Of a stretch of DNA of 64,000 bases, positions 32,253 to 39,900 are shown piece by piece; the stretch's first letter is position 1, and each line of letters starts with the position of its first letter. Source of the DNA: Bailinhaonella thermotolerans (lineage in GTDB: Bacteria > Actinomycetota > Actinomycetes > Streptosporangiales > Streptosporangiaceae); the NCBI RefSeq assembly GCF_003594875.1, contig NZ_QZEY01000019.1:1-64000 (forward strand), read 5' to 3'. Below the pieces are notes generated by a model. That model worked only from the letters and a program-made list of their open reading frames with translations, had not been told where the DNA came from and ran no database searches. A program made the translations under genes and the position numbers.

Positions 32253-33002
32253 TCAGGGCTCGTCGCCCTCGGTCAGTGCCCGCAGCACCTTGGCCTGCTC
32301 GACGTCGGTGCCCTCGGCCCGCATCCGAGCCGCTTCCTGGGCGGTGAAGCCCGCCGCGCACCAGGCCGCCACCTCGTCGATCGGCACCCCGGCCCGCCAG
32401 AACGCCGTCATCAGGGAGATAGCGTCCTGCCCCGAAGCGAGCACCCGTTCGGCCTCGCGGGCGGATAGACCGAGTGCTTCGAAGACCCGTGCCTGTCCCG
32501 CCTCGATGCCGCGTTTCGCCCACTCCACCGCGTCGGCGCCCGTCCAGCCCGCCTCCACGTAGGAGCGCGCCCGGCCCGCCGGGATGCCGGCGCGCAGCAG
32601 CTGGCGCATGCTGCCGGAGCGCTCCTCGTCGGCGAGCGCCTCACCCGGTTCCTCGCCCCGGTGCAGCAGCCGCCACAGCCGGCCGCGCGGGTGCGGGCGC
32701 TCCCCGGCGAGGTGCCGATCGGCCGCCTCCTCGGGCGAATAGCCCAGCTCGCGCCACTTCACCGCGTCCCGCGGGGTCATGCCGGCCCGCAGCCACAGAT
32801 CCACCGTGTACGGAGTGGCTCCGGCGGTGCGCCACAGTCGCGCGTCGGCGCCGGTGTAGACGCCGGATCTGCGCCACCGCTCCGCGTTGTTGATGGAGAA
32901 GCCGTGCTCGAGCCACTGCCGGGCCTCGGCGATGGTGAAACCGCGTTGCCGCCATTCGTGCAGCGGCTCGGGGCTGGGCTCGTCGGCGTAGCCCGTTGTC
33001 AT
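32253..33002 (-). CDS. Tandem 13-residue helical repeat protein of a MoxR-vWA operon
   Basis: The 249-residue protein is built almost wholly of a 13-residue unit, roughly xxWxxxGFTxxEA. Six copies lie in residues 15-95 (EWRQRGFTIAEA, QWLEHGFSINNA, LWLRAGMTPRDA, KWRELGYSPEEA among them). About eight more lie in 130-240 (QLLRAGIPAGRA, SYVEAGWTGADA, AFWRAGVPIDEV, AWCAAGFTAQEA). A charged linker separates the blocks. Each unit likely forms one short helix of a solenoid, suited to protein binding. ATG 33002 overlaps the vWA stop. It may recruit clients for the MoxR ATPase; that is inference. Confidence 0.8.
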   Translation of the reverse strand: MTTGYADEPSPEPLHEWRQRGFTIAEARQWLEHGFSINNAERWRRSGVYTGADARLWRTAGATPYTVDLWLRAGMTPRDAVKWRELGYSPEEAADRHLAGERPHPRGRLWRLLHRGEEPGEALADEERSGSMRQLLRAGIPAGRARSYVEAGWTGADAVEWAKRGIEAGQARVFEALGLSAREAERVLASGQDAISLMTAFWRAGVPIDEVAAWCAAGFTAQEAARMRAEGTDVEQAKVLRALTEGDEP

Positions 33003-34336
33003 GACTCTCCTTTCGCAGGCACTCGCGGTGGCACGTCCGCCGGGATGCGGGCCACGGACGCCCAGTCGGGCGCGTGCCCGCCGTCGCCGATCAAGCAGAC
33101 CACCACATGCGCCGCGGGGCGCTGCTCGGGCCACGGCGTCTCGCCGTCGGTCAGCACGATGACCAGGTCGGGCCGGGGCCGCAGGGCCATCGCCGCGGCG
33201 ATGCCGGCCCGCATGTCGGTGCCGCCGCCACCGGCGAGCTCGATGTCGCTCGCCCGGCGCACCACCTGGACGGGGTACGGGCGGACGTCGCAGCAGAACG
33301 CCCGCAGCCGACGGTGGGGACCGGCCACGCTCTCGATGATCCCGCTCACCTCGGCCAGCAGCCGGCTCAGCACGTCGCGGGTAACACTGCCGGAGGTGTC
33401 GATCACCAGCACCGTGTCCGGGACCGCGCGCACCATCGACGGCGGCACGATGTCGGTGTACGCGCCGACGCGGCGCGATGGGCGGCGATAGCTGAAATCG
33501 ACCTGCCCGGCCACCGTGCTCAGCCCGCGCCGGACCGTCGCGCCCAGGCGGGCCCGCCAGTTCACCGAGGGGCGCACGCGCTCCTCGGCCCAGCGGCGCC
33601 ACCCTGACGGCACCTCGCTGCGCGCGCTGATCCGATCCTGGATGCCGGCCGCGATGGAGCGTTCGAGGAGTTCCCGGTCGAGCTGGGTGAGCCCTTCGCC
33701 GCAGCCGCCGCCCTCGTACGTGCGCTCCTGCCCGTCCACGGCGCTGCCGCAGTCGATCGCCTCGGCCAGCGCCCGCCCGCCGCGGTCCATCGCCTGGGCC
33801 AGCACGTCGATCATCGGCACGTACTCCTCAGCGGTGCGATTGGCCGGAAGACCCAGCTCGGCGGGCGACACCACGCCAGCTGGGCCGCGCAGGTCCTCGG
33901 CTTCCAGGTCGTCGTTGATCTCGGCGTCGGCGGCCTGGTTCCAGCGGTGCGCCTCCTCGTCGCGGACCACGCCGGCGGCGGGCCCCACCTCCTGTCCCGG
34001 CGCCGGCCGTACCGGCGAGCGGGCCGCGTGGCCGCGCACCAGGTGACCCACCTGGTGCAGCATCCACCAGCCGGCCTCCTCGACGGGGGTGGCCAGCGCG
34101 GTGCCCGGTTCCACGTACAGGTTCCACCGGGTGTCGGCGGGAAAGGCGCGGAACTGGGGGTCGGCGACGGGCGCGCCGGTGTCCTCGTCCAGGGCCGGTT
34201 CCAGGATGACCGGGTTGAGGGCGAAGACGGCCGAGGCCAGGTACGGCGCCCGGTGCGCCGCCCACAGCCGCGCGGCGGCGATCCTGGCGCGCACCGCCTC
34301 CTCGTAGGCGGGAGCGCGGGGGCCGTCGGCGGTCAT
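32999..34336 (-). CDS. vWA protein with metallopeptidase-like N-terminus (DUF2201-like)
   Basis: The 445-residue protein ends in a von Willebrand A domain whose metal-ion-dependent adhesion site is DTSGSVTRD, with GGGGTDMRAG and LTDGETPW as its second and third loops. The N-terminal part has WWMLHQVGHLVRGHAARS near residue 90-107, where the usual HExxH zinc motif is changed to HQVGH, and FRAFPADTRWNLY. This is the layout of DUF2201-type vWA partners of MoxR ATPases. It overlaps both neighbours by ATGA. It probably acts with the AAA+ protein in a chaperone-like or conflict complex. Confidence 0.85.
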   Translation of the reverse strand: MTADGPRAPAYEEAVRARIAAARLWAAHRAPYLASAVFALNPVILEPALDEDTGAPVADPQFRAFPADTRWNLYVEPGTALATPVEEAGWWMLHQVGHLVRGHAARSPVRPAPGQEVGPAAGVVRDEEAHRWNQAADAEINDDLEAEDLRGPAGVVSPAELGLPANRTAEEYVPMIDVLAQAMDRGGRALAEAIDCGSAVDGQERTYEGGGCGEGLTQLDRELLERSIAAGIQDRISARSEVPSGWRRWAEERVRPSVNWRARLGATVRRGLSTVAGQVDFSYRRPSRRVGAYTDIVPPSMVRAVPDTVLVIDTSGSVTRDVLSRLLAEVSGIIESVAGPHRRLRAFCCDVRPYPVQVVRRASDIELAGGGGTDMRAGIAAAMALRPRPDLVIVLTDGETPWPEQRPAAHVVVCLIGDGGHAPDWASVARIPADVPPRVPAKGES

Positions 34337-35421
34337 CGCATGAGCCCGGCGGCGCGCAGCACCGGCGCGAGTTCGAGCATCGTCTTGGGCAGGGCCGCGC
34401 CCTCGGGCCGGGAGCGGGCCAGCGATCGGGCCGCGCTCGCCGCCACGTCCGGCGCGGTGCGCGCGACCCGGGCCACCACCGCCCACGCCCGCTCCCACGT
34501 GTCGGCCGTGCCGTCCGCCTGGACGTACGCCACCACCGCGCCGAGCAGGGCATGCAGCCGGTCGAGGCGTTCGGGCAGGCGGGCCTGGAGGTCGTTCAGC
34601 AGGGTCTGCGGGTCGGGCAGGTCGAGGTTGCGGCGCCAGGAGAGCAGCTCGAACCCGGCCGCCTCACCGACCGCGCCGAGCACCAGTTCGGCCAGGACCG
34701 CCTCGCCGGCGCCCAGGTGCTCGCACGCGGCGACCGCCCGTGCGGCCATCTCCCAGCTGCGCGGGCTGGGCCAGCCGCGACCCGCCCGGTCGGGACTGTC
34801 GGGCACTGTCAGCACGAGTTCCGGCCGCACCCGCAGGAACGCCCCGACCAGGGCCCGCGCGCCGGCCACCTCGGCGGGCCCGGCCGTGTCCTTCACCCTG
34901 AACTCGGGTGCGGGGAACCCGCCGGCGAAGCCCTCGGCGATGTCCTCGGCCGAGACCGTCCAGTTCAGGTGGATGAGCCGGTTGGCCAGCGGCGCGGACA
35001 GGTCCCAGCCGTCGGCGGCCTGTTCCGGCGGGTTGGCGGCGGCCACGATCCGCACCTCGTCCGGCAGCACCAGGTCGCCGACTGTGCGCTCCAGCACCAC
35101 CCGCAGCATGGCTGCCTGCACGGCCGGCGGCGCGGTGGTCAGCTCGTCGAGGAACAGCAAGCCGCCGCCCTCGGCGGCCAGCCGCTCGGCCCATCGTGGC
35201 GGCGCGAACCAGGTGCTGCCGTCACGCAGCGCCGGCAGCCCGGAAAAGTCGCTGGGCTCGCGGATCGAGCCGACCACCACCTCGACCGGCAGGCCGGCGG
35301 CCGCGCCGAGGGAGGTCACCGCGGACGTCTTCCCGGTCCCCGGCGCACCCCACAAGATGACCGGCAGATTGGCCGTCACGGCGACCGTGAGAGCGTCTCG
35401 TGTCACTGATGGCGCCGCCAT
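34333..35421 (-). CDS. MoxR-type AAA+ ATPase
   Basis: The 362-residue ATPase has Walker A GAPGTGKT at 25-32, Walker B GLLFLDELTTAPPAVQAAML near 87-106, and the sensor region VRIVAAANPPEQAADGWDLS near 125-144, all standard for MoxR/RavA-like AAA+ proteins. AGGAGG lies just before ATG 35421. It is the first gene of a three-gene operon with the vWA and repeat proteins, joined by ATGA overlaps. MoxR-vWA pairs insert cofactors or remodel protein complexes, and some belong to vWA-MoxR conflict systems. Confidence 0.9.
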   Translation of the reverse strand: MAAPSVTRDALTVAVTANLPVILWGAPGTGKTSAVTSLGAAAGLPVEVVVGSIREPSDFSGLPALRDGSTWFAPPRWAERLAAEGGGLLFLDELTTAPPAVQAAMLRVVLERTVGDLVLPDEVRIVAAANPPEQAADGWDLSAPLANRLIHLNWTVSAEDIAEGFAGGFPAPEFRVKDTAGPAEVAGARALVGAFLRVRPELVLTVPDSPDRAGRGWPSPRSWEMAARAVAACEHLGAGEAVLAELVLGAVGEAAGFELLSWRRNLDLPDPQTLLNDLQARLPERLDRLHALLGAVVAYVQADGTADTWERAWAVVARVARTAPDVAASAARSLARSRPEGAALPKTMLELAPVLRAAGLMR

Positions 35422-35517
35422 TTTCGTCCTCCTCGCCGGCTGCCCGGACCCGCTTCCGGGCAGCGCGTATCGGAACGTCGAGCCGTGAACGCTGACGTCC
35501 GTTGTGGTCTCTGTCGG

Positions 35518-35754
35518 CTATTCCTGGGTGCGGAACAGGCCCCGGCCGCCGTACTTCTCGTGTGTCGCCTGCTCGCTGATGACCAGAGCAGCGGCGATCT
35601 GTGTCCAGACGTCGCCGCGGGTCCGTCCCCGGCCCACCGCCACCGTCTCCAAGCGCGCCGTCTCACGGCGGAGCTCGGCGATGGCGGTGAGCGACCTGAT
35701 CGGGTCGGCGGCGTCTGCCGCCCGAGCGCCCCTTGTGATGCGGTCGGCCTCCAT
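35518..35754 (-). CDS. Small helix-turn-helix protein
   Basis: The 78-residue protein has a helical N-terminus (LTAIAELRRETARLETVAV) followed by TRGDVWTQIAAALVISEQAT HEKYG. The latter resembles the sigma-factor/AsnC-like helix-turn-helix found in small actinomycete proteins, usually written as WxxIAxxLGVSxQAxHxKY. It starts at ATG 35754 and lies 96 bases upstream of the MoxR gene on the same strand, so it could regulate that operon. No effector domain is present. Confidence 0.7.
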   Translation of the reverse strand: MEADRITRGARAADAADPIRSLTAIAELRRETARLETVAVGRGRTRGDVWTQIAAALVISEQATHEKYGGRGLFRTQE

Positions 35755-35898
35755 GCGGTCATCCTAGGTTGACGACCAGCCGTTCGTCAACCAAAGTTGA
35801 CTCGCGCGGGCGCCACGGCGGACCAGATCCAGCATCCGATCAATCTCGGCATCATGCTGGGTGCTACGACAGCCCCAGCCCGAAGGAGACGCCGACCG

Positions 35899-36813
35899 GT
35901 GCCATCGCCCCTGTGGCGTGACCTGCCCACGCGGGCGCGCCGTACGGTCGAGGACCAGATCGGGCCCGTCCTGGGATCCGACCCGATCGTCGGCGGCCTG
36001 ATGCCGGGCCTGGCCGCCCGCCTGCACTTGGCGGGCGGCCGCACCATGTTCGCCAAGGCCTGCCCGCCCGGGCAGCCGGGCGCGGCGCGGCTGCTGGCGC
36101 GAGAAGCGTGGGCCGCCGGGTCGCTGCCTCCGCAGGTGCCCGCCCCCGCGCTGCGCGCCGCCGCCGACGCGGAGGGGTGGGCGGTGCTGGTGTTCGACCA
36201 CGTGCCGGGCCGGGACGCGGACCTGGCACCCGAATCCCCCGACCTGCCCCGGGTGCTCGCCGCCGTCGCCCGGCTCGGCGAGGTCGCCGCGCCCGCCGGG
36301 GCGCCCCCCGTAGCCGGCCATGCGCAGGTGCTGCTTGGAGCGGCCCGGCGGGTCCTGGCCGAATGCCCCCTGCCGGAGCCGCAGCGGGACGTGTGCGAGA
36401 CGGCGCTGGCCAGGTTCGACGGGTCGGTGCTGGCCGGGTCGGCGCTGCTGCACTACGACCTGCACCCGGGAAACCTGCGGAGAGGCGAGGACGGCTCCCT
36501 GTGGCTGCTGGACTGGGCCTTCGCCTGTGCCGGAGCGCCATGGGTGGAACTCGCTCTGCTCGGGCCGAGGCTCATCGAGGCGGGGCATGCTCCCGCGCGG
36601 GCGCAGGCCTTGCTCGCCGGACTCCCCGCCTGGAATGGCGCGCCGTTTGGGGCGGCGGACGGGCTGGTGGCGGCGTGGACCTTGTTCCGGTGGGGGAGGG
36701 CGCTGCGAGGCCCGGATGCCGGGCGAGCAGGGCGGCTCAGAGCCGCCGAGGCGGGCCTGGCCTGGCTCGGCGCGGACCAGGCGGCAGGCGAGTCCGCCCA
36801 TCCCGGCCGCTGA
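35899..36813 (+). CDS. Aminoglycoside-phosphotransferase-like kinase
   Basis: The 304-residue protein shows the APH/choline-kinase fold signature LLHYDLHPGNLRRGEDG near residue 188 (catalytic Asp, with Asn for metal), then LWLLDWAFACAGAPWVELAL near 206. GRTMFAKACPP near 50 may supply the ATP-binding lysine, and VLVFDHVPGRDADL the hinge. GTG 35899 has GAAGGAG ten bases before it; an upstream ATG at 35851 is in frame without one. It stands alone, divergent from the small helix-turn-helix gene. Substrate is unknown; antibiotic resistance should not be assumed. Confidence 0.75.
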   Translation: MPSPLWRDLPTRARRTVEDQIGPVLGSDPIVGGLMPGLAARLHLAGGRTMFAKACPPGQPGAARLLAREAWAAGSLPPQVPAPALRAAADAEGWAVLVFDHVPGRDADLAPESPDLPRVLAAVARLGEVAAPAGAPPVAGHAQVLLGAARRVLAECPLPEPQRDVCETALARFDGSVLAGSALLHYDLHPGNLRRGEDGSLWLLDWAFACAGAPWVELALLGPRLIEAGHAPARAQALLAGLPAWNGAPFGAADGLVAAWTLFRWGRALRGPDAGRAGRLRAAEAGLAWLGADQAAGESAHPGR

Positions 36814-36976
36814 CCTGGGCCCCTTCGCATTACCGGGCCATACCGTGGGGCGGCCAGTGCCGCCACGGAGCAGAGCGGACACCAACGTTGAAGGCCCTGA
36901 TCTCATGGCGCCGGCAGCGGGGCGAGCTGGAAGCTCCGGCAGTGCAGTGGGCACTGAAGACCTGTGGACTAGAAGG
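36814..36976. other. Duplicated flank of CRISPR leader 3
   Basis: No gene is seen. GAGCAGAGCGGACACCAACG and TCATGGCGCCGGCAGCGGGG, near 36870 and 36902, have near-identical counterparts before leader 2 around 31545-31605. The duplicated CRISPR unit therefore included this flank. Confidence 0.55.
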
Positions 36977-37132
36977 CGCCTGCATAATGAGATACCTCGC
37001 CCAGACCGAGCAGCGGAAACTGCCAACCACGACGACTATCGACCAAGACGCGAAGTAGTGTCCTCGATGTCCGAACCTTCAAAAGTGCTCGAAAACGCCC
37101 CCGGCCGCTGACAAACCTGCAGGTCGCGGAGT
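36977..37132 (+). promoter_or_regulatory. CRISPR leader 3
   Basis: GCGCCTGCATAATGAGATAC at 36977 begins a 156 bp leader nearly identical to leader 2. It contains AAAAGTGCTCGAAAACGCCC and ends GACAAACCTGCAGGTCGCGG before AGT and the first repeat. Confidence 0.8.
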
Positions 37133-37527
37133 CTGCTCCCCGCGCACGCGGGGATGGTCCCAGGCCCCGGGTTGGGTCACTCAGGAAAAGGGCCTGCTCC
37201 CCGCGCACGCGGGGATGGTCCCATGTGTGCGACAAGCTCGTCTCGTGTCGATCGCTGCTCCCCGCGCACGCGGGGATGGTCCCGCCGACGGCGACTACTA
37301 CGCCGCCGACCCCGACTGCTCCCCGCGCACGCGGGGATGGTCCCGACGGCCGATTCCCGGACGAGTCGCCGGTACTCTGCTCCCCGCGCACGCGGGGATG
37401 GTCCCAGGGGACCGTAGGTGCCCTCTCCCTCGAACGGCTGCTCCCGGCGCACGCGGGGATGGGTCCCCAGGACGTCACGGCACGTCGACCCCATTGACCT
37501 GCTCCCCGCGTCCGCCGGGGCGTTCCC
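37133..37527 (+). CRISPR. CRISPR array 3, type I-E-like, 7 repeats
   Basis: Repeats start at 37133, 37194, 37255, 37316, 37377, 37438 and 37499, a 61 bp period giving six 32 bp spacers. The first five are identical to the array 2 consensus. The sixth has CCCGGCGC and an extra G in GGGTCCC, and the last is clearly decayed (GCGTCCGCCGGGGCGTTCCC), as expected at the end away from the leader. The array is complete but has no cas genes beside it. The DNA from 37528 to 37754 holds no recognisable gene. Confidence 0.96.
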
Positions 37528-37754
37528 TGGATGGTCGCGGAGGTGCGGTGCCTGCGGCCGCCTCCCCCAGTGGAGTGGTGATGGCTCAGCAGGAGGAGCG
37601 TCGCGCCCGTCCCGTCCCGCGTCGCCTGAAGCAGCTCCCGTCCCCGCGAGACGCCCGATCGGATCACGTCCCGGCAGGGCGGGCGTCGCGGCCAGGAATC
37701 GGTTGGCGGGCGGGTCTGCTGCGGCTCGGCCGGGCCGCTACGCTGAGCGGCGCC

Positions 37755-38459
37755 ATGCCCGATATCCCCCCACCGTCCGGGCCGGATCGGCGCGACTTCC
37801 TTGGCGCGCCCCTGCCGTACAGCCCGCCGCACCCGATCACCGCCCACCCCCTGCCCCGGGACGGCCGCCGCCACGTCGGCCAGCTGGAGCCGCTGCTGGT
37901 ACGGCAGTGGCCGCCGGGCACCCGGCCGTCCCAGCCGCTGGTGGACGCCGTCGACCGGCTCGCCGAACTGCCCGCCCACCTCACCCATCTGCTCGCCGGG
38001 CACCTGCGCGCCATCTACGTCGGCCCCGGGGGGGTGCCCGAGCTGGACGGACGCCAATATCTGCGCGGCGTCCCCCTCGACCCGGCCCGGCCGGAGATCA
38101 CCTGGGACCTGGTGGCCGGCTGTTACGGGGACGGCGTCATCGTCGTCGGCGACATGCCCTCGCATTCGTGCGACGTCATGCTGCACGAGATCGGGCACGC
38201 CCTCGATCACGCTGACGGCGGCGGCGGGATGCGGTCGGAGTCCGACCCGGACTGGCGGGCGCTGCACCGGATGCTGCGGCCCGCGCTGCCGCCCCGCTAC
38301 CACCACCCGCGCGAGTTGTTCGCGGAGGCGTTCGCCGCGTGCGCGGCAGGGGAGGCCGAGGAGCTGATGCGGCTGTGCGACCGGGACGCCCGCCGTGCCG
38401 AGATGCTGTGGGTATGGTTCTATAGCCAGTACGGTGTGGGAACAGCGGTCGGGAGGTAG
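37755..38459 (+). CDS. Lethal-factor-like zinc metallopeptidase
   Basis: The 234-residue protein has the zinc motif HEIGHALDH with His144, Glu145 and His148, and a downstream glutamate in ELFAEAFAACAAGEAEEL near residues 185-202. This is the arrangement of anthrax-lethal-factor-related (ATLF-like) metalloendopeptidases, which are widespread as small stand-alone proteins. There is no signal peptide. ATG 37755 follows CGGCGCC without a strong ribosome binding site. A 75-residue gene starts two bases after its stop and may encode a partner. Target protein unknown. Confidence 0.82.
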   Translation: MPDIPPPSGPDRRDFLGAPLPYSPPHPITAHPLPRDGRRHVGQLEPLLVRQWPPGTRPSQPLVDAVDRLAELPAHLTHLLAGHLRAIYVGPGGVPELDGRQYLRGVPLDPARPEITWDLVAGCYGDGVIVVGDMPSHSCDVMLHEIGHALDHADGGGGMRSESDPDWRALHRMLRPALPPRYHHPRELFAEAFAACAAGEAEELMRLCDRDARRAEMLWVWFYSQYGVGTAVGR

Positions 38460-38461
38460 GG

Positions 38462-38689
38462 ATGCCGTACATCAGACGCGCCGACGGCACGATCCTGGTG
38501 CCGCTGTCCGTGGAACGCGACGGCCTCATCGGCGACGCCGTCGAGACGCTGCGCCCCGGTGACCCGGAGTACGCCGAGGCGGAGCGGTGGGCCGTGGACG
38601 AGGCCGACCTGCGCGACCCGGACCGCGAACGCCGCAACGCCGAACTGATCGCCACCTGGATGGGCCGCCACCTGCGCCGCAGCGCCTGA
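38462..38689 (+). CDS. Small acidic hypothetical protein, 75 aa
   Basis: This protein (MPYIRRADGTILVPLSVERD at the start, a Glu/Asp-rich middle, and ELIATWMGRHLRR at the end) follows the metallopeptidase by two bases. GGGAGGTAGGG spans the junction as a ribosome binding site. The tight spacing implies co-translation, and an inhibitor, immunity or adaptor role for the peptidase is possible. No family is recognised. Confidence 0.65.
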   Translation: MPYIRRADGTILVPLSVERDGLIGDAVETLRPGDPEYAEAERWAVDEADLRDPDRERRNAELIATWMGRHLRRSA

Positions 38690-38768
38690 CCACGCCCGGG
38701 GGTCTCTGGCCGGCTCATGCGCTTACTGTGGGACGTGAGCCCAGCGGACTCGGGAGGTCGCGGACCCG

Positions 38769-39818
38769 GTGAAGCGTCGCAACGTGCTGTCCAGCGCGGC
38801 CGGTCTGGCGGGTGCAGCCGCGCTCGGGTCGCTGCCGGCCGCGCCCGCGCGCGCGGGTACGGCGCCCTTGCTTGCCCTGGGCGAGCTGGAGAACCTGGTG
38901 TACGGCTTCCCTCGCGAGGCGGCACCGGTCCCACTCACCTTGGTGCGAAGGAACGTGGCCTCGGCGCGCGCCGATTTCGCCGCCGCCCGCTACGACCGTC
39001 TCGCTGCGGCCCTGCCTTCGCTTCTGTCCACCGCGGCGGCGACGCGCGCGCACGCGGACGTGGACCACGCCGCGGCGGCGGCCGCGGTTCTCGCTGACGC
39101 CTATGGTGTGGCGTCGGCGCTCGCGGTGAAACGGAACGACGACCAGCTCGCATGGAGCACGGCCGATCGGGCGTTCCAGGCGGCCGAGCAGTCAGGTGAT
39201 CCGCTCACGATCGCGGACGCCCGCCGCGCGCTCGCGACCGTGCTACGCCGCCGCGGCCGCCGTGAGGCTGCCCGTGACCTGCTCGTGCGTGCGGCCGGCG
39301 AGATCGAGCCGGGGCCGCACGCCTCCCGGGAGCAGCTTCAGATGTACGCCATGCTCATGCAGGTCGCCGCCTTCACCGCGGCCGTGGACCAGAATCGTTC
39401 GGACGCGAACTCTTTTCTCGTCGAGGCGACCGAGGCCGCGCGCCGTCTCGGACGTGATGACGCGTACGGCCACCTGATGACAGGCCCCAGCTCGGTGCGT
39501 CTCTACCAGGTGTCCGTTGCTCAGGTGCTCGGGGACAACGGGGAGGCGATCCGGCATGCGCGCACGCTGCGCCTTGCTGACGTCCCCACAGCCGAACGGA
39601 AGGGTCGGCTACTGATCGACGTGGCCCGTGCCTACCACCAGTGGGGCCACCCGGAGCCGTGTTTCCGGGCGTTGCGGCGGGCGGAGCAGGTCGCCCCGGC
39701 CGAGGTGCGGTGGCGTCCTCCGGTACACCGGATGACGGTGTGGCTGCTGGGCGCCGATCGACGTGGCGCGCTTCCCGGGCTGCGGGCCTTCGCACAACGC
39801 GTAGGCGTCCCCGCGTAA
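38769..39818 (+). CDS. TPR-like protein lacking the usual XRE domain
   Basis: The 349-residue protein starts MKRRNVLSSAAGLAGAAALG, which resembles a twin-arginine-like leader but also the linker after the helix-turn-helix of actinomycete XRE/TPR regulators. Helical repeats follow (LADAYGVASALAVKRNDDQL, ADARRALATVLRRRGRREAA, RLLIDVARAYHQWGHPEPCF). The C-terminus VWLLGADRRGALPGLRAFAQ is duplicated as a fragment at 42081-42198. No DNA-binding domain precedes it, so it may be a regulator remnant or a free TPR sensor. Start at GTG 38769. Confidence 0.65.
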   Translation: MKRRNVLSSAAGLAGAAALGSLPAAPARAGTAPLLALGELENLVYGFPREAAPVPLTLVRRNVASARADFAAARYDRLAAALPSLLSTAAATRAHADVDHAAAAAAVLADAYGVASALAVKRNDDQLAWSTADRAFQAAEQSGDPLTIADARRALATVLRRRGRREAARDLLVRAAGEIEPGPHASREQLQMYAMLMQVAAFTAAVDQNRSDANSFLVEATEAARRLGRDDAYGHLMTGPSSVRLYQVSVAQVLGDNGEAIRHARTLRLADVPTAERKGRLLIDVARAYHQWGHPEPCFRALRRAEQVAPAEVRWRPPVHRMTVWLLGADRRGALPGLRAFAQRVGVPA

Positions 39819-39900
39819 CGAGACGAGGGGAGCCGTCGCTGGGCAGAGGCTCGGCGGTACGGCCTCCTATGGCCGTGCAGCTCGCTGCTTACCAGCGCCT

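Noticed and set aside
35899-36813. Aminoglycoside resistance gene
   Set aside because: The fold signature is shared by many kinases and nothing points to an antibiotic substrate.
37177-37494. Short proteins rich in SPRARGA and IPACAGS repeats
   Set aside because: They are translations of CRISPR repeats; the 61 bp period and palindromic core explain them.
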